A stretch of 44,911 bases of DNA from Paracoccus wurundjeri (GCF_030678915.1 NZ_JAUUTZ010000032.1:1-44911), one strand, 5' to 3'; shown: positions 17,456 through 25,869, counted from the stretch's first letter. A program made the numbers and translations. Notes: generated from the letters alone by a model not told the origin.

Positions 17456-18159
17456 TTGGTCGTGTCGCCGGAATCATTCTCCATCGCGCTCGGGATCATG
17501 TGCTGATCGACGTGCGCGGAGTGGGATATATCGTCCATGTCAGCGATCGTACCGCAATGAATCTGCCTCCGGTCGGGCAGGCCGTCGCGCTTTATACCGA
17601 ATTGCTGGTGCGCGAGGATTTGTTGCAGCTTTTCGGGTTTCCGACATTGCTTGAAAAGGAATGGCACCGTCTGCTGACCTCGGTGCAGGGGGTGGGGGCC
17701 AAGGTCTCGCTTGCCATGCTTGGCACGCTTGGGGCCGAAGGATTGTCGCGAGCGATTGCGCTTGGCGATTGGGCGGCAGTGCGCAAGGCGCAGGGTGTCG
17801 GCCCCAAGCTGGCGCAACGTGTCGTTCTGGAACTGAAGGACAAGGCGCCGGCGATCATGGCGCTTGGTGGCGATCTGACAGTCGATGCCGGAGCGGAGGC
17901 GGCGGCCGGTCCGGGTATCGAACCCGACCAACTCGCCACCAATCCGATTTCACAGGACGCAGCCAGCCCAACCCCTCCGGCGCAACCCGCCGGAGGAACA
18001 GCCAGGGCCGCGGCCGAGGCTCTGTCGGCGCTTGTCAATCTGGGCTATGCCCATTCCGAGGCCGCCTCTGCCGTGGCCGAGGCCCAAGCGCGGGAGAATG
18101 GGGCCGATACTTCCGGTCTGATCCGTGCGGCACTGAAATCGCTCGCTCCGAAAGGATAA
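17452..18159 (+). CDS. ruvA: Holliday junction DNA helicase subunit RuvA
   Basis: RuvA is the tetrameric junction-binding protein that loads RuvB. The 235-residue product has the N-terminal OB domain (MIGRVAGIILHRARDHVLID) and the helix-hairpin-helix region (SVQGVGAKVSLAMLGTLG and RKAQGVGPKLAQRVVLELKDK). A C-terminal RuvB-interacting domain (ALSALVNLGYAHSEAASAV) completes it. The linker between the second and third domains (about residues 140-185) is Ala/Pro-rich and longer than in E. coli RuvA (203 residues), as is common in alphaproteobacteria. It overlaps ruvC by four bases and ends one base before ruvB. Confidence 0.97.
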   Translation: MIGRVAGIILHRARDHVLIDVRGVGYIVHVSDRTAMNLPPVGQAVALYTELLVREDLLQLFGFPTLLEKEWHRLLTSVQGVGAKVSLAMLGTLGAEGLSRAIALGDWAAVRKAQGVGPKLAQRVVLELKDKAPAIMALGGDLTVDAGAEAAAGPGIEPDQLATNPISQDAASPTPPAQPAGGTARAAAEALSALVNLGYAHSEAASAVAEAQARENGADTSGLIRAALKSLAPKG

Positions 18160-18160
18160 C

Positions 18161-19192
18161 ATGAGCCAGCCCGATCCAACCCTGCGACCCGAACCCATGG
18201 AGGGCGAGACCGAGGATCGCGCCCTGCGCCCGCAAGCACTGACCGAATTTATCGGACAGGCCGAGGCGCGGGCCAATCTGCGGGTCTTTATCGAAAGCGC
18301 AAAGATGCGCGGCCGGGCAATGGACCATACCCTGTTCTTTGGCCCACCCGGATTGGGTAAGACCACTCTGGCACAGATCATGGCGCGCGAACTTGGCGTG
18401 AATTTCCGCATGACCTCGGGTCCGGTTCTGGCCCGTGCGGGCGATCTTGCGGCGATCCTGACCAATCTGGAAGCGCGCGACGTGCTGTTCATCGATGAGA
18501 TTCATCGTATGAACCCGGTGGTGGAAGAGGTGCTTTACCCGGCGATGGAAGATTTCGAACTTGATCTGGTTATCGGCGAAGGGCCGGCGGCGCGGACCGT
18601 GCGGATCGAATTGCAACCCTTTACCCTTGTTGGGGCGACCACCCGGCTTGGCCTGCTGACCACGCCCTTGCGCGATCGTTTCGGCATCCCGACGCGGCTG
18701 CAATTCTATGAGACCGAGGAACTGGACCTGATCGTGCAGCGCGGTGCCCGGAAACTGGGGATCGAAGCCGACCCCACAGGCACGCGTGAGATCGCTCGCC
18801 GCGCCCGTGGCACGCCTCGCATTGCAGGGCGTTTGCTGCGCAGGGTGATCGACTTCGCTCTTGTCGACGGAGACGGGCGCCTGACTCGTGACATCGCGGA
18901 TTCCGCGCTAACGCGGCTTGGCGTGGATGATATCGGCCTGGATGGGGCGGATCGGCGCTATCTCAAGGTGATCGCCGAACATTACGGCGGTGGGCCGGTC
19001 GGGGTCGAGACGCTGTCGGCGGCTCTGTCCGAAAGCCGCGATGCGATCGAAGAAGTGATCGAGCCTTTCCTTCTGCAACAAGGGCTGATCGCGCGGACCC
19101 CACGCGGAAGGCAGCTTGCGCCGCGTGCGTGGCGGCATCTGGGACTGGCGGCGCCGGTATCACCCGGCCAGTCGGATCTGTTCGAGGAGTAA
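18161..19192 (+). CDS. ruvB: Holliday junction branch migration ATPase RuvB
   Basis: RuvB is the AAA+ motor that drives branch migration with RuvA. The 343-residue protein has Walker A GPPGLGKT (61-68), Walker B IDEIHR (111-116), sensor 1 in GATTRLGLLT, the arginine finger region PLRDRFG and the C-terminal winged helix ending in a QSDLFEE-like tail. The ATG at 18161 follows AAAGGA. It converges with folD across 78 bp that contain no obvious terminator. Confidence 0.98.
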   Translation: MSQPDPTLRPEPMEGETEDRALRPQALTEFIGQAEARANLRVFIESAKMRGRAMDHTLFFGPPGLGKTTLAQIMARELGVNFRMTSGPVLARAGDLAAILTNLEARDVLFIDEIHRMNPVVEEVLYPAMEDFELDLVIGEGPAARTVRIELQPFTLVGATTRLGLLTTPLRDRFGIPTRLQFYETEELDLIVQRGARKLGIEADPTGTREIARRARGTPRIAGRLLRRVIDFALVDGDGRLTRDIADSALTRLGVDDIGLDGADRRYLKVIAEHYGGGPVGVETLSAALSESRDAIEEVIEPFLLQQGLIARTPRGRQLAPRAWRHLGLAAPVSPGQSDLFEE

Positions 19193-19270
19193 TCCCTGAA
19201 GCGGGCTCGGTCGCATCCGATTCGGGAAAGACCCGTTTTCGAGATTGTCTTCTGACGAAAGCCGGGCCGT

Positions 19271-20146
19271 TCAGGGCGTCAGCCCTTCGGGATCAGGCAG
19301 ACCGTTGGCGCGGGCTGTCGCGGTCAGGGTATTCGCCAGCAGGCATGCGATCGTCATCGGACCGACGCCACCGGGAACCGGAGTGATCGCGCCTGCAACT
19401 TGCGACGCCGTGGCGAAATCGACATCCCCGACAAGGCCGTCATCGGTGCGGTTGATGCCGACATCCACGACGGCCGCACCGGGCTTGATCCAGTCCCCAT
19501 GCACAAAATTGGGGCGGCCGACGGCCGCGACGACGATATCGGCCTGACCGCACAGCTCGGGCAGGTTGCGCGTGCGGGAATGCGCAATCGTCACCGTCGC
19601 ACTGTCACGCAGCAAAAGCTGGGCCATCGGCTTGCCCACGATATTGCTGCGTCCGATGACCACCGCGCTTTTGCCCGACAGATCGCCCAGCAGGTCGCGC
19701 AGCAGCATCAGGCAGCCAAGCGGGGTACAGGGGACCATGGCTTTCTGCCCGGTGGCCAGTCTTCCGACATTCAGAATGTGGAAACCATCGACATCCTTCT
19801 CGGGCCGGATCGCATTGATGACTGCCGCTTCGTCCATATGCGCGGGCAGGGGAAGCTGCACCAGAATCCCGTTCACAGCAGGATCGGTGTTCAATTGCTC
19901 GATCAGGGCAAGCAGCTCGGCTTGCGGGGCTTCCGCGGAAAGGCGATGGGCGAAGGAATTCATGCCGGTTTCGCGGGTCTGCTTTTCCTTCGAACGCACA
20001 TAAACCTGACTTGCCGGATCTTCGCCGACCAGCACCACGGCCAGACCGGGCGTGATCCCCTGCGCTATCATCGCGGCTGTCTGGAGTTTGATCTGTTCAC
20101 GTAAACCAGCGGCAAAGGCTTTCCCGTCGATCACTTTGGCAGTCAT
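19271..20146 (-). CDS. folD: FolD, methylene-THF dehydrogenase/cyclohydrolase
   Basis: This bifunctional enzyme interconverts 5,10-methylene-THF, 5,10-methenyl-THF and 10-formyl-THF using NADP+. The 291-residue protein has the catalytic YVRSKEK segment (Y49 and K55 by count). It also has the QLPLP motif (LVQLPLPAHMDE), DVDGFH and the NADP-binding loop VVIGRSNIVGKPMA. The C-terminus PVPGGVGPMTIACLL is complete. Its ATG overlaps the stop of the upstream chorismate mutase gene by four bases. Confidence 0.97.
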   Translation of the reverse strand: MTAKVIDGKAFAAGLREQIKLQTAAMIAQGITPGLAVVLVGEDPASQVYVRSKEKQTRETGMNSFAHRLSAEAPQAELLALIEQLNTDPAVNGILVQLPLPAHMDEAAVINAIRPEKDVDGFHILNVGRLATGQKAMVPCTPLGCLMLLRDLLGDLSGKSAVVIGRSNIVGKPMAQLLLRDSATVTIAHSRTRNLPELCGQADIVVAAVGRPNFVHGDWIKPGAAVVDVGINRTDDGLVGDVDFATASQVAGAITPVPGGVGPMTIACLLANTLTATARANGLPDPEGLTP

Positions 20147-20445
20147 TCGCTGTCTCCCTTCAGGTGGCGGTTTTCCTGTGCAATGGCGGCTTCGACAAGC
20201 TGGCGCCAGATCGAGCCGATCAGATTCGGGTCCAGCCCATTCTCGGCCGCATGTCGGCTTGCATTCGCGATGACCTCTTCGACACGCCAGTCGATACGGG
20301 CGGGCAGGTTCCGGACCGCCTTGATCTGTGCGGCACGGTCGATCATGGCGCGGCGACGGGCAAACAGGCGGATCAGCTCTGCGTCAAGCGCATCGATTTC
20401 CGCGCGCAGCGCGGGCATGTCGGGAATGTCATCGATCTCTGTCAT
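20143..20445 (-). CDS. Chorismate mutase, AroQ (type II) fold
   Basis: This small all-helical protein of the AroQ family rearranges chorismate to prephenate for Phe/Tyr synthesis. With the start at 20445 it has 100 residues. The pattern of active-site residues is visible: R14 (ALRAEID), R30/R31 (FARRRAM), K42 (AQIKAV), R54 and E56/E57 (WRVEEV), and Q90 (AIAQEN). An isochorismate-pyruvate lyase (PchB-like) has the same fold and is the alternative, but no siderophore gene is nearby. An in-frame ATG at 20463 is a possible earlier start; neither start has a convincing SD. It overlaps folD by four bases and is probably co-transcribed with it. Confidence 0.82.
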   Translation of the reverse strand: MTEIDDIPDMPALRAEIDALDAELIRLFARRRAMIDRAAQIKAVRNLPARIDWRVEEVIANASRHAAENGLDPNLIGSIWRQLVEAAIAQENRHLKGDSE

Positions 20446-20477
20446 CGTGACAAGGACATGCAACGGCAGAGCGGCGG

Positions 20478-20506
20478 TTGCAAGAGAGACGGGGTAATAC
20501 TTTATG
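20478..20506 (+). promoter_or_regulatory. Possible promoter of ohr
   Basis: TTGCAA (20478-20483) and TTTATG (20501-20506) are spaced by 17 bp in the region between the chorismate mutase start and ohr, about 65 bp before the ohr ATG. The -35 is reasonable and the -10 is weak (three of six consensus bases). This is a position-based guess. No OhrR-type regulator gene is in the window. Confidence 0.28.
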
Positions 20507-20570
20507 GTTCCTATGCCCGTGGCCCGGCGTTAACATCCCATTGCGTGCAGCAGATCAAAAGGAGATCGCA

Positions 20571-21002
20571 ATGCCGACGAATAATGTTCTTTACCGCACC
20601 AGCGCGACCGCGACAGGGGGCGGGCGCGACGGCAGGTCACAGGTGGATGATGGCAGTTTCACCGCGGATCTGACCGTCCCGAAGGAACTGGGCGGGCCGG
20701 GTGGCGACGGGCTCAATCCCGAAAAGCTGTTTGCAACCGGCTATGCTGCCTGTTTCATGGGGGCCATGCGGCATTATGCGGCCTCGAAAAAGATCAAGGT
20801 TCCCGAAGATGCCAGCGTTCAGGTCAGCGTCGGGATCGGCCCGCGCGAGGATACGGGCTTCGGGCTGGAGGTTCAGATCACCGTCAGCCTGCCGGGAGTC
20901 GAGCAGGCAGTGGCCGAAGATCTGATCGCGGGCGGACATCAGGTCTGCCCTTATTCCGATGCGACGCGGGGATCGTTGCAGATCACACCGAAACTCGCCT
21001 GA
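20571..21002 (+). CDS. ohr: Organic hydroperoxide resistance protein Ohr
   Basis: Ohr is a thiol-dependent peroxidase of the OsmC superfamily that reduces fatty-acid and other organic hydroperoxides. It has the classic Ohr length (143 residues) and active site: R19, E51, the peroxidatic cysteine C61 in GYAACF and the resolving cysteine C126 in QVCPYS. The ATG at 20571 follows AAAAGGAG by seven bases; the frame is open further upstream but that part has no Ohr similarity. It stands alone, diverging from chorismate mutase-folD. Reduction usually relies on lipoylated proteins. Confidence 0.95.
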   Translation: MPTNNVLYRTSATATGGGRDGRSQVDDGSFTADLTVPKELGGPGGDGLNPEKLFATGYAACFMGAMRHYAASKKIKVPEDASVQVSVGIGPREDTGFGLEVQITVSLPGVEQAVAEDLIAGGHQVCPYSDATRGSLQITPKLA

Positions 21003-21013
21003 CAAGATGATGG

Positions 21014-21053
21014 CAGGATGCGGGTTCAGCTTTTCGCGGCGACCCGCATCCTG
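21014..21053 (+). repeat. 12-bp perfect hairpin after ohr
   Basis: CAGGATGCGGGT (21014-21025) is exactly repeated in inverted form as ACCCGCATCCTG (21042-21053) around a 16-base loop. It starts 11 bases after the ohr stop. There is no T-run behind it, so it is not a standard intrinsic terminator. It may stabilise the 3' end of the ohr message or act with Rho. Confidence 0.5.
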
Positions 21054-21173
21054 ATTGAATGCCTGCCGCGTTTTCCCGAACCCGCCCGACTTCTTCACTT
21101 AGATATCCCGCCGTCGCGGGGCGCCTCTCAATAACGAGTCCGATACGGCCTGTTCTCGGAATATTGTGATAAC

Positions 21174-21209
21174 GCAATGAAAAGCCCCGGCCTTTTGAAA
21201 GCCGGGGCT
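21174..21209 (-). terminator. Rho-independent terminator after ftsH
   Basis: Read on the minus strand, AGCCCCGGC (21209-21201) pairs with GCCGGGGCT (21191-21183) around an 8-9 base loop and is followed by TTTTCATT. It lies 23 bp beyond the ftsH stop and ends the long ybgC-tol-tilS-ftsH gene run. Confidence 0.85.
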
Positions 21210-21232
21210 CGCATTGTTCGGGATAAGGAAGA

Positions 21233-23125
21233 TCAGGCAGGGGCCGGGGTGCCGCCGGGCGCGGATTTTCCTGCCTTCGGAACAGAACTGACGGACGGCA
21301 CCAGGCTGCCCGGTGCATCATCATCGTCGCCATCCAATGCATCGCCACGGATGATCTTGCCGATCTCTTCGCCGGTCAGGGTCTCGTATTCCAGAAGCCC
21401 TTTGGCGAGCTTCTCGAATTCTTCTTCCTTTTCGATCAGGATGCTGCGGGCTTTCTGATAACCTTCCTCTATCAGTTCGCGGACTTCCTGTTCGATCAGT
21501 TCCTTGGTCGCGGCCGAGATCGAAAAGCCGCCGGTCGAGCCGTTATACCCCTCATGCGCCTCGGCATAATCGATATTGCCGACCTTGTCCGACATGCCCC
21601 ACCGCATGACCATGGCGCGGGCAAGCTGGCTGGCTTGCTGGATATCGCCCGCAGGCCCGTTGGACACGCCTTCTTCACCATATTTCAGGATCTCGGCGGC
21701 CTTGCCGGCCATGGCCATGGCCAGTTTCTGTTTAACCTCGTCCTTGTGATAGTTCAGCCGGTCCATCTCGGGCAGGCTGACCACCATGCCAAGCGCGCCG
21801 CCGCGCGGGATGATCGTCGCCTTGTAGACGGGATCGCATTTCGGAAGAGAAAGGCCGACGATCGCGTGTCCCGCCTCGTGATAGGCGGTCTTTTCCTTTT
21901 GCTCGGGGGTCAGCACCATGCTGCGCCGCTCGACCCCAAGCATGACCTTGTCCTTCGCGTTCTCGAAATCGACCATCGAGACGAAACGCCGCCCGATCCG
22001 CGCCGCCATCAGGGCAGCCTCATTCACGAGATTCATCAGATCCGCACCCGAAAAACCCGGTGTGCCACGCGCGATCAGGCGCAGGTCGACATCGGGACCG
22101 ACCGGGACTTTGCGAGCATGGACCGAGAGGATCTTCTCGCGGCCCTTGATATCGGGATTCGGTACATGGATCTGCCGGTCGAAGCGCCCCGGGCGCAGCA
22201 ATGCCGGATCCAGCACATCCTTGCGGTTCGTGGCGGCGATGATGATGATACCTTCATTCGCCTCGAACCCGTCCATTTCGACAAGAAGCTGGTTCAGGGT
22301 CTGTTCGCGTTCGTCATTGCCGCCGCCGATGCCGACCCCGCGCGAACGACCCACGGCGTCGATCTCGTCGATGAACAGGATGCAGGGAGCGGATTTCTTG
22401 GCCTGCTCGAACATATCGCGGACCCGGCTTGCGCCGACACCCACGAACATTTCGACGAAATCGGAACCCGAAATGGTGAAGAACGGCACGCCAGCCTCGC
22501 CCGCGATCGCGCGGGCCAACAGGGTCTTACCGGTACCCGGAGGGCCAACCAGCAGCGCACCTTTCGGGATTTTCCCGCCAAGACGGCTGAATTTCTGCGG
22601 ATTGCGGAGGAATTCGACGATTTCTTCCAGCTCTTCCTTGGCCTCATCGATGCCGGCCACATCATCGAAAGTGACACGCCCATGCTTTTCGGTCAGCAGC
22701 TTGGCGCGGGATTTACCGAAACCCATGGCTCCGCCGCGACCACCGCCCTGCATGCGGTTCATGAAGAAGATCCAGACGCCGATCAGCAGGATGAAGGGAA
22801 GATAGACCCCCAGGAGAGACATGAAACCCGATTGTTGCTGTTTGACGACATCGACCTTGACGCCCTTGTTGATCAGCTTGTCGGCGATTTCTTCGCCCAC
22901 GGGGCGGATGGTCGTGTATTGTTGCTGATCACTACCCATGATCGACAATTCTTCGCCGTCAATGGTGACAGATGTAACCTCGTCCTTGTCGACGCGCTCG
23001 ATGAAGTCCGAGTAGCTGATTTGCCGGGCATTCATATTCGCGGCGCCGTCGCTGAACAGGTTGAACAGCGCCACAATCATCAGGAACAGAACTACCCAAA
23101 AGGCGAGGTTACGTGCATTGCCCAA
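21233..23125 (-). CDS. ftsH: ATP-dependent zinc metalloprotease FtsH
   Basis: FtsH is the membrane-anchored AAA+ protease that removes damaged membrane proteins and regulators such as sigma-32 and LpxC. The 630-residue protein has two N-terminal helices (about 8-24 and 103-122) flanking a periplasmic segment. It then has Walker A GPPGTGKT (194-201), Walker B FIDEID (251-256), the second region of homology (ATNRKDVLDPALLRPGRFD) and the zinc site HEAGH (416-420). The start codon is TTG at 23125, with GGAGG seven bases upstream; no ATG preserves the conserved GNARN N-terminus. A heat-shock-like promoter lies directly upstream. It is last in a run from ybgC and ends at a clear terminator. Confidence 0.97.
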   Translation of the reverse strand: MGNARNLAFWVVLFLMIVALFNLFSDGAANMNARQISYSDFIERVDKDEVTSVTIDGEELSIMGSDQQQYTTIRPVGEEIADKLINKGVKVDVVKQQQSGFMSLLGVYLPFILLIGVWIFFMNRMQGGGRGGAMGFGKSRAKLLTEKHGRVTFDDVAGIDEAKEELEEIVEFLRNPQKFSRLGGKIPKGALLVGPPGTGKTLLARAIAGEAGVPFFTISGSDFVEMFVGVGASRVRDMFEQAKKSAPCILFIDEIDAVGRSRGVGIGGGNDEREQTLNQLLVEMDGFEANEGIIIIAATNRKDVLDPALLRPGRFDRQIHVPNPDIKGREKILSVHARKVPVGPDVDLRLIARGTPGFSGADLMNLVNEAALMAARIGRRFVSMVDFENAKDKVMLGVERRSMVLTPEQKEKTAYHEAGHAIVGLSLPKCDPVYKATIIPRGGALGMVVSLPEMDRLNYHKDEVKQKLAMAMAGKAAEILKYGEEGVSNGPAGDIQQASQLARAMVMRWGMSDKVGNIDYAEAHEGYNGSTGGFSISAATKELIEQEVRELIEEGYQKARSILIEKEEEFEKLAKGLLEYETLTGEEIGKIIRGDALDGDDDDAPGSLVPSVSSVPKAGKSAPGGTPAPA

Positions 23126-23159
23126 ATCGGGTCCTCCGGCAAAAATCGGTTCTAGATGA

Positions 23160-23186
23160 AAATAGGGATTATTGGCGGAGGTTCAA
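23160..23186 (-). promoter_or_regulatory. Candidate sigma-32 (RpoH) promoter of ftsH
   Basis: On the minus strand, TTGAAC (23186-23181) is followed after 13 bases by CCCTATTT (23167-23160). This fits the heat-shock consensus (E. coli TTGAAA with CCCCATNT; alphaproteobacterial -10 CYTATNT matches exactly). The predicted start point would leave a leader of about 25-30 bases carrying the GGAGG of ftsH. The -35 overlaps the last codon of tilS. Heat-shock control of ftsH is established in other bacteria; here it is inferred from the sequence. Confidence 0.6.
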
Positions 23187-24421
23187 TGTACCAAAAGCAG
23201 TCTGCGCAAATCAGTCGCATTCCGAAGCGGCTCTGCGATGTATCGGTCGCAATCCCGCAAGAGAGGTGCGGCGATCAATTTCGTACCGTTCCAAACGGCC
23301 GGACTCGAGGCGGCTTCGTCTCTGCTTAGACTGCTATCACGCCAGGGCAGGTCGATAAGCGGGGCAAATCCAAGGGCCGCGATGTGTTCGCCCTTTTGCA
23401 GTCCCTTGATATTCCACCGGTTATCCCAGTCCGGGCCATGACTTTCGCCAGCTTTTTTTGCTGCGGCGGGTTCACGGATCAATCGCAGCATATCCTTCAT
23501 CGGCTCGATCAGGACACCGTCCAGCGTGACGCGGTTATGCGCGGCAATGGATTCGAGCGCATTCAGAACCGTTTGACGACGGGGGGGATAATTCGCGCCG
23601 GTGATCCAGCGACAGCCCGCAATCAGAAGCCGCCGGAAAATTTCAGGCGGTGCATCTTGCAGGGGCGCATGGGGAAGATGCAACGAGCCGTGACCGATAA
23701 TCGCCTGTTCCGCCAGCCGTGCCGTATAGTGGTTAAGTGCCGCGCGCGCCTTGCCGAGATTCGTGGCTGAAAGCGCAATAGCTTGCGGATCCAGCGCCAA
23801 TGCCGTCATTGCGTGGCGGATCCGGACGCGGTCATAGTCGGTATTCTCGTTACTGGGATCGTCAATCCAGTCAAGCCCGTGATCTGTCAGCCAGCGGCGC
23901 AATTCCTCTCTGGTGGTTTGCAGCATCGGGCGCAGCCAGCGAATGTCGTGAAATTGACGCGTTTCGGCCATGCCGGAAAGCCCATCGATACCCGCCCCGC
24001 GCGCGAGCCGCATCAACAGGGTTTCAGCCTGATCATCTGCCGTATGGCCAAAGGCGATGGCGGGCAGATCATGCCTTTTCGCCCAATCCGACAGCAACCG
24101 CATGCGCCCTTCACGCGCATTCGCCATAAGATTGCCGCCTTCCGATGTCTCACGCTGCCAAAGCAACACGTCATGGCGCAATCCCAGTTTCGCCGCGTTT
24201 CTGGCAACCTTCTGCGCTTCGGATGCGCTTTCCGCCCGAAGACCGTGATCCACCGTGGCCACCTGGATCCGACGACCGGCGGCCCAATTGGCGATCATAT
24301 GCATCAATGCGGTTGAATCTCCGCCGCCTGACACCGCCACGCCCAGGGCGGGCAGGTCCTTCGCCTGACGATCAAGCGCCGCGCATACCCGGGATTCGAG
24401 ATCGGCCGGAGATGCAGTCAC
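23183..24421 (-). CDS. tilS: tRNA(Ile)-lysidine synthase TilS
   Basis: TilS adds lysine to C34 of tRNA-Ile(CAU), changing its codon and amino-acid identity; it is essential. The 412-residue protein has the PP-loop ATP pyrophosphatase motif SGGGDS (31-36), the VDHGLR segment, and the FGHTADDQAETLLMRLARG and PSNENTDYDRVRIRH signatures. The C-terminal domains are less conserved, as usual. The start is GTG 24421 with GAGG seven bases upstream, eight bases after the cpoB stop. The tilS-ftsH pair is widely conserved. Confidence 0.94.
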   Translation of the reverse strand: MTASPADLESRVCAALDRQAKDLPALGVAVSGGGDSTALMHMIANWAAGRRIQVATVDHGLRAESASEAQKVARNAAKLGLRHDVLLWQRETSEGGNLMANAREGRMRLLSDWAKRHDLPAIAFGHTADDQAETLLMRLARGAGIDGLSGMAETRQFHDIRWLRPMLQTTREELRRWLTDHGLDWIDDPSNENTDYDRVRIRHAMTALALDPQAIALSATNLGKARAALNHYTARLAEQAIIGHGSLHLPHAPLQDAPPEIFRRLLIAGCRWITGANYPPRRQTVLNALESIAAHNRVTLDGVLIEPMKDMLRLIREPAAAKKAGESHGPDWDNRWNIKGLQKGEHIAALGFAPLIDLPWRDSSLSRDEAASSPAVWNGTKLIAAPLLRDCDRYIAEPLRNATDLRRLLLVH

Positions 24422-24429
24422 CTATCGCC

Positions 24430-25335
24430 TCATTCCTGGTTTACCAGATCCGCAGCCGCCTCGGGGTTTACTGTCGCGTCTTGTTCGGCTCCCAGCACCT
24501 TGCTGGCGCAGTCAAGCGCCGTCAGGCGGTGTTCGGCCTCCTGGGATTGCGCGGTACCCGGAAAGCGTGCCGGGATTTCGGCAAGATACAGGCAGGCAGC
24601 GACAGGATCGCCATCGGCCTCGATCACCCGGGCGATGCCCAGCAGACTATCCGCCGCCCGGGAACCGTCGGGATCGGCGGTGAAACCTTCAAGCCATGCC
24701 GTCGCTGCGGCCCGGGGCTGTCCGATATTGTCCAGCGCCGTTCCCCGCAGATAATAGGCTTGTGCGGTCAAAGGTCCGCCTGCATGGTTTTGCGCCACCG
24801 CCGCGAACATATCTGCCGCGCGCCGGAACTCGCCCGCATTCAGGGCCTTGTAAGCGGCATCGAAATCCGCCTGCTCTTCGGAAGACGCCGTGTCATTTTC
24901 CCCGTCAGGCGCTGTTGCGCCATTGCCGACCTGTGGAATAATCTCGACCCCGGTACCTTCCGCGCCCGTATCTGGCGCCATCAGGGCACCAAGATCGCAG
25001 GTTTCGTCCATCTCGCACAGACGGAATTCCAGATCGTCCATGCGTGCGGTGCTTTCCCTGATGACCGTCCGGATGCGATTCTGAAGCTGTTCTGTCTGAT
25101 CGGTCAACTGGTTAAGACGGTCTTCCATGGCATTCATGCGATCGATGGCATTCGCGCCGCCGGCCTCCTGATAGCCCTCGGATCCGGCGGCGCTCAACTC
25201 GCCGCGCAGGCTTTGCAACTGATTGCGCAGATCCGAGATGGTGGCCCGCAATCCGGCAAGGGTCGGCTCCTGTGCTTGCACAGGCAATACCGTCATCGCG
25301 ATCAAAAGCGCGGCGGCGGCGGTTTGCTTGATCAC
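24430..25335 (-). CDS. cpoB: CpoB/YbgF, Tol-Pal system coordinator
   Basis: CpoB (YbgF) is a periplasmic protein that links the Tol-Pal machinery with septal peptidoglycan synthesis. The 301-residue protein has a signal peptide (cleavage near VQA-QE, residue 22), an N-terminal coiled-coil trimerisation region (about 25-115) with two cysteines (FRLCEMDETCDLG), and a C-terminal TPR domain starting near ADFDAAYKALNAGEFRRAADMF. The start is GTG 25335 within a GTGA overlap with the pal stop. The second cysteine-flanked segment may hold a disulfide. Confidence 0.92.
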   Translation of the reverse strand: MIKQTAAAALLIAMTVLPVQAQEPTLAGLRATISDLRNQLQSLRGELSAAGSEGYQEAGGANAIDRMNAMEDRLNQLTDQTEQLQNRIRTVIRESTARMDDLEFRLCEMDETCDLGALMAPDTGAEGTGVEIIPQVGNGATAPDGENDTASSEEQADFDAAYKALNAGEFRRAADMFAAVAQNHAGGPLTAQAYYLRGTALDNIGQPRAAATAWLEGFTADPDGSRAADSLLGIARVIEADGDPVAACLYLAEIPARFPGTAQSQEAEHRLTALDCASKVLGAEQDATVNPEAAADLVNQE

Positions 25336-25859
25336 GATCCAACCCCGGATGCACTGACTACGGTAACGGCCCGCCGGTTTTTCGCGTAGCAGCTTTCTTC
25401 CGAACAGACCTCTGCCGGGCGTTCCTTGCCGAAACTGAGTGTGCGGATGCGGCCCGATTCGACACCATTGGCGACCAGATATTCCTGTACAGCGCCTGCC
25501 CGCCGCGCGCCCAGTGCAAGGTTATATTCGCGGGTGCCGGTCTCTTCGGCATGCCCCTGCACGACAGCCGAGAATTCCTGATGCTTCGTCAGCCATTCGG
25601 CCTGACGGTTGAGAATCGCGCGGGCCTCGGAATTCAGGGCGGTCTGGTTGGTCGCGAACAGGATGGTGTCGCCAACCTGGCTCGAAAAATACTGGGCGGT
25701 CGCCTCTCCGGTAAGAGCGCCGCTGGCCAGGTCACCCTGATACAGCGCTCCGTTGCCCAGATTGGCGTAAGGGTCCTGAACCTGCTGGGCAGGAGGCTGC
25801 TGCGCGCAGGCGGCAAGCATAACGGCTGATAGTGTGAGAGGAAGAAGATATGGTTTCAT
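25332..25859 (-). CDS. pal: Peptidoglycan-associated lipoprotein Pal
   Basis: Pal is the outer-membrane lipoprotein of the Tol-Pal system that anchors the outer membrane to peptidoglycan. The 175-residue protein has a lipobox LAAC with the lipidated cysteine at position 18, and an OmpA-like domain with GTREYNLALGARRAGAVQEYL and AKNRRAV. The usual diaminopimelate-binding Asp in the GHADE-type motif is read here as Glu (GHAEE, E105), while the partner Arg is present. The ATG at 25859 matches the lipoprotein signal; upstream frame extension is not coding. It overlaps cpoB by four bases and follows tolB by ten. Confidence 0.95.
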   Translation of the reverse strand: MKPYLLPLTLSAVMLAACAQQPPAQQVQDPYANLGNGALYQGDLASGALTGEATAQYFSSQVGDTILFATNQTALNSEARAILNRQAEWLTKHQEFSAVVQGHAEETGTREYNLALGARRAGAVQEYLVANGVESGRIRTLSFGKERPAEVCSEESCYAKNRRAVTVVSASGVGS

Positions 25860-25869
25860 TGCAGGGTTC

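Noticed and set aside
21554..23155. 533-codon open frame on the plus strand opposite ftsH
   Set aside because: It is the mirror of a highly biased GC-rich coding sequence; no SD or domain, and FtsH on the other strand has all motifs.
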